From contig CM074855.1 in the NCBI GenBank assembly GCA_037501455.1, forward strand, positions 52,211,001 through 52,275,000: a DNA stretch of 64,000 nucleotides, read 5' to 3'. The position numbers were made by a program, and so were the translations under genes. This stretch comes from Lantana camara (lineage: Eukaryota > Streptophyta > Magnoliopsida > Lamiales > Verbenaceae). Shown here one piece after another: positions 22,760 to 34,224 of this stretch. Within the stretch, counting starts at the first letter, position 1; every line of letters begins with the position of its first letter. A model generated the notes under the pieces. It made no database searches. It had not been told where the DNA came from and was given only the letters and a program-made list of their open reading frames with translations.

Positions 22760-23984
22760 GTGACGCCCCTATATTTCGGCCGTACAGGCATGACTTGTAT
22801 GCTCACTAATTATGCATTTGAATTATCATAATTATGTGATTATCTGTTTTACTTCTATATTATTTGAAATTCTTAAATATATGAATTATTCGAACTTGAA
22901 TTTATATGAATCCTTGAATAATTTGCGCATGTGTGATTTGTTTGCATGTCGTTTCTATAAGATTTGAATTCGAAAATTCGTGGAAATTTAATATGTTGGA
23001 GATATGTGTATTATGAACATGTACATATGCTCGTTTTATGTTTTCAGAATTGTTTGCTTGAGTTTTCAATTTATTTTGAGTTTTGGAACCAAAACGGGGG
23101 CTAACGAGTAATTGGCGCACCCTTGGTTCCGAGTGTGATATCTTGAGCTCGGGGACTCGGATTTGAGTTCCGTCAAATTTGTTGGACTCATATCGACGAT
23201 TTGAGTTGAATAAACCAAGCCTTATATTTTTCGAAGCCTATTTGAACCCCCGAAATTTAAACCGAAACGAGACTCGACCACAGATTTGCCACAGGTCACC
23301 ATTTTTGCCATAACTCCCACCATACTTGACCAAATTAACCATGGTTGGACTTTTTGAGACCCTAGTTTAAGCCACCATCAGCCTTTAACCACTCAATTTC
23401 AAGCCACACTCAACCCAAAGGAGAAAAACTCAGCCAAGTACCAGCCTTCCAATCCTTTTTCGTCACTTTGCCTACCTTGGATATTTTGAGCTCAAATCTC
23501 TTCCAACCTTCAACCAATTCAAGAGGAGAGTATAGGATTGTAATATACATTCATATGTGGGCATTTTGAACCATGTGTCCCTAATTTTGAGCTTGTATTC
23601 ATAGAGTTTTGAGGGTATAAATAAATAGTTAGGTTTTGAGCAATTTCTTGATCATGTTGGAATCCTTGAGGCTTTTGATTGTTTTAAAGCATGAAAGTGA
23701 TCACTTTAACTCCCTTATTGCATGTATGAACATGTATTTTGTGGTAGTTGAGTATTAAGTGTTATGCCATTAATGAAACTTGGAAGAAAATTGAATGAAA
23801 TGATCTCCCTCCCTCTTTGCTCACGTTTGGAGTCTTTGGTGCATGTTTGATAGTTGTTTTGGGGCTGAATTGTTGCATATTTGTTGCTCAGTTGAACCTG
23901 ATCATGTTAGTGTAAGGATAGTTGATGCTTTGAGTCGTTACTGCTCTATTTTTGCTGCGAAGTGCTGCTGCTTCGTGCAGGTCA

Positions 23985-24198
23985 CAGCCGCGATCGCGAT
24001 CGCGATTAGAACAAATTACATAGCGGCCGCGACCAATATTTCAATTTTTCTTGATTTTTTTGATTTGTACACATTTCATGTCGCGGCCATGACTTAATTT
24101 TGGCCATGTTTCAAGATGTTTTTATTGTGTAAAATTCTGAAATATTTGAGGTAGCGGCCGCTACCATTTCATGAAGAAAATGGGTTACGGCCGCGACC
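23985..24198. repeat. palindrome array GGTCGCGGCCGCGACC, family 3 LTR1
   Basis: Units include a CGATCG-rich unit at about 23,985-24,006, TAGCGGCCGCGACC near 24,021, GTCGCGGCCATGAC near 24,080, a perfect 16-bp palindrome GGTAGCGGCCGCTACC at 24,150-24,165 and a final unit near 24,183-24,198. The LTR2 copy (29,895-30,114) has lost some units but keeps a perfect GGTCGCGGCCGCGACC at 30,099-30,114. Confidence 0.82.
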
Positions 24199-25461
24199 CT
24201 CACCCATATGCATGCGTACTGTCTCGTTTTATTCGAACTTTGCTTGATCTTTTCGACTCATTTCTGGTATATACACTTCATTAACATGTCATATTCTATG
24301 TTAACTTATGTGTTAAGAAGTATGGCTTTATTTCATGAAATATTTTACGAGTTATGGATTAATATGTCTTCCTTTCTTCAAGAACGTACGTACATGCTTT
24401 GTGCTTCATATAGGAACCCTAAATGATAAGTTATATTTCATTTCATGACTTATATGAGTTGTATACATGTTAAAGTACATATGCTAAAGTACATACTATG
24501 GTGGTTGTATGAAATTCATGGATTGATTTGAGATGAAATATGAAAGACATGAACTTGTTTAAATATGAACGATTCCTTGAATGAATGAATTACTTGTGTA
24601 TATGGCTTAAAGGCATTAATTGTGCACATGAACATTTTCATGACATGATATCATCTCTTATGTATCCATATCATGTTCATTACATCGTCGTGCGTCTTAT
24701 GTGGTCATTTGAGTGTCACTTCACTTTTTTTGCCTAGGTTCGGGTCCAGTCGGAGGCGAAGACGAGCAATGAGGTTCTTGACATTTCTTTTGTCTTTTAA
24801 GGTGGGTTTTTTCTACTAGTAGTTACTTGACCCGATATATACATCCCAATGTGCAAAGGATTTAAACCGAAATCATTATATATAAATATATCGAGTCTTT
24901 TAGATTAAATGATTTCGAACGTATAACCCTTCTTGAATCCCTACCTAATATTTTTGCGAGGTAATTGAATGCATGTAATGTGGGCCTTAGGACTTGGTGT
25001 ACGTGTCTATCCGAGGAAGCTCGGGCTGACGGTGAACCCCGTACACTAGTTCTACCAAACCACAGATATCGAACCTCGCTAGGAGGTTAACGAGGAACGA
25101 GAGCTGAGCGCCTTTGGGGAACTCATGAAACCCCACTGGCCACTAGGCAATGAATGAGATGGCCGGGTCTTGCAAACTCCTCCACCACCCGGAGGAAAAA
25201 GATGTATATAAATGATTATGAATGATCGAATGAATGTGCACGAAAGATTGTATCTATGTTAACTTAATGAATTTCTAAAGATTACACGATGTGTAGGTTG
25301 GAGACATTGCCCTCTCGCTAGGCTCACGAATGACCTAATGATTGAAAATGATAGTTATAATCCCGTTGATGTTTTTCTTTGTTTTTACCCGAATGGGAAA
25401 ATGTTCTAAAACTTCACAAGGGGATTATAGCTTGGATGTATGTGTTTAAATTCCACGATTT

Positions 25462-25508
25462 TATATATATTATGCCTTGTTTTATACCCACCAGTCTCCT
25501 ATAGACTG
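25462..25508 (+). promoter_or_regulatory. TATA-like box and R-region stem-loop, family 3
   Basis: TATATATAT at 25,462-25,470, then stem-loop CAGTCT-CCTAT-AGACTG at 25,492-25,508. LTR2 has the same structure at 51,702-51,718. A TTTTCAG...TGTGCAGGTG segment follows, resembling a splice acceptor. Confidence 0.55.
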
Positions 25509-25956
25509 AACCCGGATTGTTTTCAGTTGTGTTGTGCAGGTGTAAGGAGAGCTAGGCGGGAATTCGAGTCGGTGTGTCTCGTATTTATTTCTAGCTCTTT
25601 ATTTTGGTGTCTTACACACACTCATATTAGTACTATGACTCTTGTATTTTTTTTATGACTTGGGTGTACTTGTTAGGCCGTGATGGCATTTTGATACTTG
25701 TATATACTCTATTTTTGGAGCTTGTATGCTCAGTGTGAATGTTATATGATATTTAATGCTTCCGCTTGACTGTTTTTACTCTGATTTTAGTTGTCTCTCG
25801 TTTCGATTGGTTTAAGGGTTAGTCCCGCCTAGCATAGCGTGTGTAGTATCCCCATTCGCCGTGATTTAGCTCATGTATGGGTTGTCCATTTCATATACGG
25901 GTCGGGTCTCGGTGCGGGGGATGTGGTACCTTGAGCTCGGGTGCTACATCCTTAAG

Positions 25957-25968
25957 TGGTATCAGAGC
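25957..25968 (+). other. primer binding site, initiator tRNA-Met (family 3, interior A)
   Basis: TGGTATCAGAGC lies 8 bases after the end of LTR1. Confidence 0.92.
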
Positions 25969-26166
25969 TTCGGGTTGCAAAACCCGGGCTCTCGTGTCGT
26001 GTTGAGTCTGTCTAAGTCGTACGACTTTAGGAATTACTTGTTAATGTGGTTTTTGTGCATTTCTTACGTGCTTATGTGGTGCCTACCTCTGGCATTTTTA
26101 TTGAATTATTTTGCATTTTCATGCATAAACTAAACATACACGCATTTTAGTGTTTTATCTTATAGG

Positions 26167-28730
26167 ATGCCTCCGAGAAGATATAGAGACCGGTCTCCTA
26201 AACGGCGCCCTCGCTGTAATCGCTCACCTACTCCGCAACCACCACCACAACAACCATAACCTGAGGCTTTTGTTAACTCGGTGATAAATATTATTGATCA
26301 AAGGCTTCGGGATTATGTTCCACCGGCACCACCTGCACCTGTTCAAAAAGGAGGAATCACTGCCGTTTACCGTGAATTTAGAAATCAGAATCCTTCCAAA
26401 TTTTACTTCGGGAATGACAAGCAAGCCGAACAATGGCTTAAGAAGATTGAGCGGATTTGGGAGCTTATTCCTTGCGGTTCTCAAGAAAAAGCGAGGTGCA
26501 CTATTACCTTATTACAAGGACAAGCTTATTCTTAGTGGGAAATAAACAAGATTCAATTAGATGCCACCAGGGATGAGGTTGATTGGGATGTATTTGTCCG
26601 CGAATTCAAAGGAAAATTTGTTCCCCCTTCTGTAAAATCTCGTAGACTAAAGGAATTCATGAAATTGAACAAGGGAATTGGACTGTATCCGAGTACATTT
26701 CAGAGTTTGATTGACTGGACCGCTATGCTCCAAATATTGCGAGTGATGATGCACACAAGGCAATGCAATTTGTTCAGGGATTGAGCCCGGATATTCAAAC
26801 GGCTATTGAAGTCGTTAACACGAGCACACGGGTGAAAGCAACATCAAACACATTGAAAGTCGAGGATAGAGTTATAAGTCAGAGGAGTACTTATCGTTCT
26901 AGACAAGGCTAGGGGACGGGGTTCATTCCGGGCAAGAAATCGATTACTTATTATAATCAATCAAGCAAGGCCCCGAACAAGAAGCTCCGGACATCAGGAC
27001 CCACTTTGAAGTCACCACTGGCATTATCGGCTCCAAAGGGGAATCGACAGGATATACCACTATGTACCTATTGTGGTGGACCAACCCACGCTTAAAATAA
27101 TTGCCGAAAAAGATTGGGTCTATGTCTCATTTATGGCAAGGGAACTCATATGGCAAATACTTGCCCCGATAAGAATCCGGGCTATTAAGCTGCAGTTCAG
27201 AGGGCCCTAATTCAGGCAGAGTTTATGCCCTCGAGGACGAGGAGCAGAATGTGGAGTACCGTCATGAAAGGTACCGTTTGCATACATAACATGAACATAA
27301 ATGCACTTTTTGATCCGGGTGCCAATCATTCCTTTATTTCTTCTGTACTTGCTTCTACTCTATGCTTACCTGTTACTTGTTTACCTTCCTGTTATGTGGT
27401 TAGTTCCCCTCTCGGGGGAAGTCTTGAAACTGATCAGGTGGTCCGAAGATGTTTGGTTATTCTGGAAGGCAAAGATTACTCCGTAAATTTTATTGTGATG
27501 CCGATGAACAAGTATGGGGTAATTCTGGGCATGGATTGGTTATTCAAGAACCAGGCTACAGTTGATTATTTTGCGAAGAAAGTAAAGTTAGGCGAAGAGG
27601 TTATCGTGGGAGTTGGATCTAAGACGGTACCACTTTTTTCTTTCAAGGAAGCCCACAAGTTAGTAAGGGATGGAGCCACGGGATTTATTGCCTACCTCCT
27701 TAATAAACTGAAGGATCAATCACGGTTTGAGGAGACCTCTGTTGTGAAGGAATATCCCAATGTTTTTCAACAAGATTTGGGTTCGTTAACACCAGACCGG
27801 GAGATTGAATTTGTAATAGATTTATATACTGGATCTGAACCGTATTCGAAGAATCCTTACCGAATGGCTCCGACAGAGTTGAAAGAATTGAAGATTCAAC
27901 TTGAAGAGTTTCTTAAAATTAGATATATTCGACCGAGTTCATCTCCTTGGGCGTGCGCCTTGGACTTCCAGAGCTTGTGGAATAAATAGTTACCATTGAT
28001 CGAGTTTGCTTACAATAATAGCTATTAAGACTCGATAGGAATGGCACCCTATGAAGCTCTTTATGGAAGAAAGTATAGATCTTCGTTGTTCTTCGACTTA
28101 GAAGAATGGAATTGGACCAAGTAGGAAGGAGTGAAAAGAGGGGAGAAAAAGGAAAAGCCCTCTAAGACCGTGCAAGAGGCTATTGACAAGGTCCAGTTGA
28201 TACAACAACGGATGAAGGCAGCTCAAGATCAACAAAAGAGTTATGCTTATCGATGAAGAAAGGATCTTGAGTTAGAAGTGGGAGATAGAGTCTTCCTAAA
28301 GGCTTCTCCAACAAAAGGGTTCACAAGGATTGGGAAAAGAGGGAAATTAAACCCTCAGTATTGAGGCCCGTTTGAGATTTTTGAGAAAATTGGGGATACG
28401 GCTTACCGTTTAGATCTACCTCCGAGTTTGATCGAAATTCACAACATATTTCATGTTTCTCAACTCTGGAAGTATTACCCGGATGAGTCCGAGATCCTAC
28501 CAGTTGAGGAGGTGGAACTTAAGCCTAATCTCACCTTCGTTCAGAAACCGGTTAAGATTTGGATCGAAAATTTCAAGAGCTCAGAAACCAGCGAATCCCA
28601 CTAATTAAGGTCTTGTGGAGGAGTGATAAAATGGAGGAAGCTACATGGGAGACGGAGGATAAGATGAGAAAATTTCACCCCGAGTTGTTTTTGGACAATC
28701 TGTGAATCCGAGGACGGATTCTTTTAAGGG
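26167..28730 (+). pseudogene. deleted gag-pol of family 3 interior A
   Basis: A gag start at 26,167 (MPPRRYRD) lies directly after a TTATAG acceptor-like site. Gag follows (about 26,281-26,900; retrotransposon gag region with QAEQW and IPCGSQEKARC), then degraded zinc knuckles near 27,060-27,180, protease with LFDPGANHSF at about 27,306, and the start of RT ([21 protein letters not shown]). At about 27,950 the sequence jumps from RT into the integrase core (ALDF, then a degraded LIEFAYNN-like block) and on to the chromodomain region (28,100-28,690). RT catalytic core, RNase H and the first part of integrase are gone, roughly 2 kb compared with the other copies. Several stops, such as TAA in the Pro-Gln tract and TAG replacing a Trp codon at about 26,533, confirm a dead copy. 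Confidence 0.88.
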
Positions 28731-28738
28731 GGAGAGGT
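28727..28738 (+). other. polypurine tract, family 3
   Basis: AAGGGGGAGAGG followed by a T precedes the LTR2 start TGTGACGCCCC at 28,739, as expected for plus-strand priming. Confidence 0.8.
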
Positions 28739-31070
28739 TGTGACGCCCCGATATTTCGGCCGTATAGGTATACCATGTGTGCTCACTAATTGCACGTTTG
28801 AATTATTATAATTATGTGATTATATGTTTTACTTTTATATTATTTGAAATTCATAAATATATTAATTATTCGAACTTGAATTTATATGAATCCTTGAATG
28901 ATTTGCGCATGTGTGATTTGTTTGCATGTCGTTTCTTTATGATTTGAATTCAGAAACTCGTGGAAATTTAATATGTTGGTGATATGTGTGTTATGAATGT
29001 GTACATATGCTCGTTTTACGTTTTTAGAATTGTTAGCTTGAGTTTTGAATTTATTTTGAGTTTTGGAACAAAAACGGGGGGCTAACCAGAAATTAGCGAA
29101 CCCTTATTTCCGAGTGTGATATCTTGAGCTCGGGAACTCGGATTTGAGTTCTGTCCACTTCGTAGGACTCATATTGATGATTCAAGTTCAATGAACCAAG
29201 CCTAATATTTTTCTAAGTCTATTTAGATCCCCGAAATTTAACCGAAACGAGACTCGACTGCAGATTTTCCACACTTCACCATTTTTTCCATATCTCCCAC
29301 CATACTTGACCAAATTAACCATGGTTGGACTTTATGAGACCCTAGTTTAAGCCACTATCAGAATCTAACCACTCCATTTCGATCGGCACTCAAACAAAAG
29401 GACAAAAACTCAGCCAAGTACCAGCCTTCCAGTCCCATTTCGTAACTTTGACTACCTTGGAGATTTTGAGCTCAAATCTCTTCCAACCTTAAACCAATTC
29501 AAGAGGTGAGTATAGGATTGTAATATACATTCATTTGTGGTCATTTTAAACCATGTATCCATAATTTTCAGCTTGTATTCATGGAGTTTTGAGGGTATGA
29601 ATGAATAGTTAGGTTTTGAGCAATTTCTTGATCATGTTGGAATCCTTGAGGCTTTTGATTGTTTTAAAGCATGAAAGCGATCACTTTAACTCCCTTATTA
29701 CATTTACAAATATCTATTTTGTGGTAGTTGAGTATTAAGTGTTATGCCATTAATGAAACTTGGAAGAGAATTGAATGAAATGATCTCCATCCCTCTTTGC
29801 TCACGTTTGGAGTCTTTGGTGCATGTTTGATAGTTATTTTGGGGATGAATTGTTGCTCTATTTTTTCCACGAACTGCTGTTGCTGCTTCGTGCAGGTCCC
29901 GGCCGCGACCGCGATTAGAACAAATTATGTAGCTGCTGCAACCAATATTTGAATTTTTCTCAATTTTCAGGTCACGCCCACGACCTTATTTGTACACATT
30001 TCATGTCGCGGCCATGACTTGATTTTGGCCATGTTTCGATGTTTTTATTGTGTAAAATTCTGAAATTTTGTGGCCGCTAGCATTTCATGAGGGAAATGGG
30101 TCGCGGCCGCGACCCTCACCGACATGCATGCATATTGTCTCGTTTTATTTGAACTTTGCTTGATCTTTTTGACTCGTTTATGGTATATACACTTCATTAG
30201 CATGTCATATTCTATGTTAAATTATGTGTCATGAAGTATGGCTTTATTTCATGAAATATTTTACGAGTTATGGTTTAATATGTCTTCCTTGCTTCAAGAA
30301 CGTACATGCATGCTTTGTGCTTCATATATGAACCCTAAATGATAAGTTATATTTCCTTTCATGGCTTATATGAATTGTATACATGTTAAAGTACGTGCCA
30401 TGATCGTTGAATGAAATTCATGGATTGATTTGAGATGAAATATGAAAGATATGAACTTATTTAAATACGAACGCTTCCTTGAATGAATGAATTGCTTGTG
30501 TATATGCCTTAAAGGCATTAATTGTGCACATGAACATTTTCATGACATGATATCATCTCTTATGTATCCATATCATGTTCATTACATCGCCGTGCATCTT
30601 ATGTGGTCATTTGAGTCTCACCTAACTTTCTTTGCCCAGATTCGGGTCCAGTCGAAGGCGAGGATAAGCAGTGAGGTTCTTGCCATTTCTTTTGTCTTTT
30701 AAGGTGGGTTTTTCTATTAGTAGTTACTTGACCCGATATATACATCCCAATGTGTAAAAGATTTAAACCAAAGTTATTATATATAAATATATCGAGTCTT
30801 TTAGAGTAAATGATTTCGAATGTATAGCCCTACTTGAATCCCTACCTAATGTTTTTGTGAGTTAATTGAATGCACTTAATCGGGGCCCTGGGACATGGTG
30901 TACGTGGCTATCCAGTGAAGCTCGGGCTGACGGTGAACTCCGTACACTAGTTCCACCAAACCACAGATACCGGATCTCTCTAGAAGATTAGCAAGGAAGG
31001 GAGTTAAGTGCCTTTGGGGAACTCATGAAACCCCACTGGCCACTAGTCAATGAATGAGGTGGTTGGGTCT
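28739..31070 (+). repeat. LTR2 of family 3, left part
   Basis: Matches LTR1 from its TG start to its internal GGGTCT. The last five bases (GGTCT, 31,066-31,070) are the left copy of the target duplication of the family 4 element. The sequence resumes at 51,377. Confidence 0.92.
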
Positions 31071-32001
31071 TGTAACGCCCCAATTTCGGGAAGTTCAGGT
31101 AAGCACTCCACGAGCGGGTCTTCGGGAGTTAGGAGGTTAAAATTACCTGTTTATTCATTTAATTATAAGTTTCATCACATTACTTGCCATATGCTTTCAT
31201 ATAATTATATGAAATGCCATTTATATGAATTGTATGAAATAAGTGACATACTTATATTATATGATCCTTAATTGTTTCCTTATGTGAAATTGGGTAATTA
31301 AATACATATCATGGCTTGGAGGTAATTGCATTATTTGTTAGAGATTGTACTTATGTGCATCAATTTAAATAAATAAGGGACTCTCATGCAAATAGGGAGG
31401 AATCACATATTTCCACACTTGACTTTAGGATATATCCCTTAATGCATCTAAATACTTCCATTACATTCCATTGTGATCCAATAACAAAGAAACACACACA
31501 TACACCTAGCAAATGTCGGTTTTTACATCTTGAGAAGAGGAAGAAGATATCATCCATAATTCAAGCTAGGATTGAAGGGAATTGTGGAGTAGGAGCATCA
31601 TCAACCTCATATCATCATCTCATCACCTTTTCTTTTGATTCAAGGTAGAAATTAGAAATTTCATGAATTCTTGAATATGTGATCAAGTAAGAATTTAGGG
31701 ATTTTTCTTGATGAATTCTTACATGATTGAAGTTGAGAGCGTGATCTTGATCATAAGGAGTAAGGATTGAATGAAAATCTTGAAATTATTGAGGGTTGGA
31801 AGCATGTTCATACATGAGGGTTTCAAGTTTGATTTTACCACTTTGATGTTTATTTCTTGGATGAATTGATGAATACTTGAAGTATGATGCATATATGAGG
31901 TGTTTCAACATTTGCTATGGTTGGAATTTGGAAATATAATTGTTTGGGTTGGTTTTGAATGGAAAGCCCCTGTTTTCTGCTCTGTTTTTCTGTTACACAC
32001 A

Positions 32002-32117
32002 GTTGACACGGGCGTGTCAACTTTGCCCTGTTCTGTGTGATACGGGGGTGCATGATGGTTTGGTTTTTCTGTACCGTGACACGGGGGTGTCACGGTTTGC
32101 CTTGTGTTGGTGACACG
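32002..32117. repeat. palindrome array of family 4 5' LTR, left part
   Basis: GTTGACACG-GG-CGTGTCAAC at 32,002-32,021 and CCGTGACAC-GGGG-GTGTCACGG at 32,074-32,095. The next unit is broken after GGTGACACG (32,109-32,117) by the CACTA element and continues at 42,347. Two more units lie at 42,392-42,405 and 42,423-42,442. Confidence 0.9.
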
Positions 32118-32150
32118 CACTACAGAAAAATTCATTTATTGTGACAAAAT
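32118..32150 (+). repeat. left terminal inverted repeat of CACTA element
   Basis: Begins CACTACAG. It pairs with 42,314-42,346; differences at the 8th, 23rd and 28th bases. Confidence 0.93.
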
Positions 32151-32400
32151 ATTTATGAGAAAATTCAATTTTGTCATATACGAGCATTAAATTATGAGTA
32201 ATTATGTATTTGTCATATTAAGTTGTGTTTTTTATAACAAGATTTAATTTTCTCATAATAGGGATAAGCTATTGTGAGAAAATATGATTTTTCTCACAAA
32301 AGAAATTGTTTTTCCTCACAATAACTTAGCTAACTTAATGTGAGAAATTAAGAACTTAATGTGAGAAAAAGAAGTTGTCACTAAATGAAAAAAAAAAATT
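32151..32400. repeat. left subterminal repeats of CACTA element
   Basis: Many short direct and inverted copies of TGTGAGAAAA / TTTCTCACA-like words. In En/Spm elements, subterminal repeats are binding sites for TnpA, so the same role is inferred here. Confidence 0.7.
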
Positions 32401-32926
32401 TCCGGGAGCCCTTAGTTTCCCTCCCAAAATTCCCTCCAATTTTCTTTTTATTATTTGTCACAAAATGAATTTAATTTTTGTTTTTATATGAAAACGACAT
32501 AGTATTATAGTATTATAGAATATCTAGAATGTAGTTGCAATGTCTGAATTCTCACTCTTCACTCATTTCACTTCGTGTCTCCATTTCTCTCTCTAAATAC
32601 AACCCAATTTCTGATATCAATCCGTGAAATTCGAAGTGAAATCCAGCCAATCTCAGGTGAAATCCAACGTTGCCTTTCTTCATGAAGTTTTTCTCAGGTG
32701 CTCGCTTACACACTTTTCTGAAGAATTTTTTCTGGGTCTTCTTTTATCACCGTAATAATTTGTTGTGAATCCGGCATCGAATTTGCAGGGATGATGAAAG
32801 GAGGCACAGAGACCCCTTGGTGTTAGCTAGGTTCTTCCTCTTCTTCTTTTTGGATTTTATTTTTTGGGCAAAAAGTGTTTCTACCGATTTATTAGTTGAG
32901 TTAAAGTTTCTGATTTTCTTTCAAGA

Positions 32927-33193
32927 ATGGTTGATTTGGGTAAGCAATTAAGAGCCCTTGAAGTTTATTTATTACGTGAATATGTTGATGAAATTGAAAT
33001 TGAAATTGATTCTTCTGGGTTGGATTGCGTGAGGGATGATGATTGTGGTTGGAAGAATTTCAATTCTTGTATTTGTCAAGGAAATGGAAAAGTATTGGAC
33101 TCTGAGTTTGTGTACCAGTGGAAGGAAATTATGGAAATTAGAATTCAAGATTTGTTCCAAGATGTTATAGTCCTTCAAGAAAATTCAAGATAA
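32927..33193 (+). CDS. 88-codon open frame of unknown function in CACTA element
   Basis: This frame (MVDLGKQLRALEVYLL...) is rich in acidic residues and contains several Cys and Trp. It lies between the left terminus and the transposase. I recognise no family. It could be a captured host exon, an upstream leader frame or chance. It follows an AG-rich region where a 5' untranslated leader would be expected. Confidence 0.3.
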   Translation: MVDLGKQLRALEVYLLREYVDEIEIEIDSSGLDCVRDDDCGWKNFNSCICQGNGKVLDSEFVYQWKEIMEIRIQDLFQDVIVLQENSR

Positions 33194-33199
33194 TGTGGA

Positions 33200-34224
33200 G
33201 TGAATTAATTCTACCTTTTATGCAAATTAGTTTCTTTGTTGGTGTGTGGTTGTTGAATCATTGATATAAATATTGTGTCAAAATTGTGCATTCTAATGAT
33301 TTGATCGTTGATGATGTGTTGTTTTTTTTTATATTTATATGATTTTGGAGATCCCTCATTGTTTTTCTTTTTTTATTTTCGTTTAATCGACAGCTTTGTG
33401 GGTTTTGTTCTTATTTTCATTGAGAATGTATGAGGATATGAATTTGACTACTGTTCCAACCAGAAATTTTGTCAATGGCAGAGTCACGACTCGTGGGTTG
33501 AACAATGTTCATGTATACTCAGGATGACAGTTGCTGTATTATAATTTTGATGATGCCATCTTTGTTTAGAAAATTGTGTGATATATTTCCTTGTTTAAGT
33601 AGCGTTAGCTGCAATGGCTCAACAAAGAAACTAAAGTAGCTTCAAGTTTGTTTAGTAGTTATGGAATATCTTTTTTTTTTTTTTTTTTTTTTTGGTAGCA
33701 GTAGTTATGGAATATCTGATATGTATTAGTTACCAAAAAAAAGATCTTTTCTGAAGTGCTTTACTAGTCGTCTTTTTCTTGAGTTTACAGGAGTGATGTG
33801 GGAATTTGGACTAATAACAATTCTTAAAGATATGATGTGCACCTAACAATTTTTAAGGATATGATTGTTCTTCTATAACTTTTGGTCCTTGATCATTATG
33901 AACTAATTCTTTATATCAACTGAATCATTTCTATTATTTTCTTTTTCATGTAACAGGCTGTTACTCATACATCCGACAACAATATTTGGGGAGTTCTTAC
34001 TCTGAATACGATCACATTTCCAGGTATATATTATATGGTGCTTTCAATTATACATATAATATTTATACAGACATGCAATTATCTTTTTTGTTCACATACA
34101 GACATGCAATTGATCCAACCATGCTATTGTCTTCTTTCTTTGTTTTTTACTTGTTTTTCTTTATTTCTGGTTTCTGAGTCTTATTGATTTGTATCAATAT
34201 ATAGGTTATCCATAAGTACCAAAA
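33200..34224. other. non-coding leader/intron region of CACTA element
   Basis: AT-rich sequence with a T tract at about 33,669-33,693 and no coding signal. It probably is 5' leader or intron in front of the TNP2 gene. Confidence 0.45.

Larger units (their letters stand above)
22760..25948 (+). repeat. LTR1 of family 3 (3,189 bp)
   Basis: Starts TGTGACGCCCC and ends GGGTGCTACA. It contains a GCGGCCGC-type palindrome array (23,985-24,198), a TATA-like run at 25,462-25,470, the R-region stem-loop at 25,492-25,508 and the U5-like end shared with the other families. The frame at 23,843-24,097 crosses the palindrome array and is not a gene. Confidence 0.92.

Noticed and set aside
27225..27989. 254-codon frame as an independent aspartic protease gene
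   Set aside because: It is the protease and RT start of a deleted gag-pol, with zinc knuckles upstream and an integrase fragment after it.
33986..34177. 63-codon hydrophobic frame before the transposase
   Set aside because: It is T-rich intron-like DNA; hydrophobicity comes from composition.
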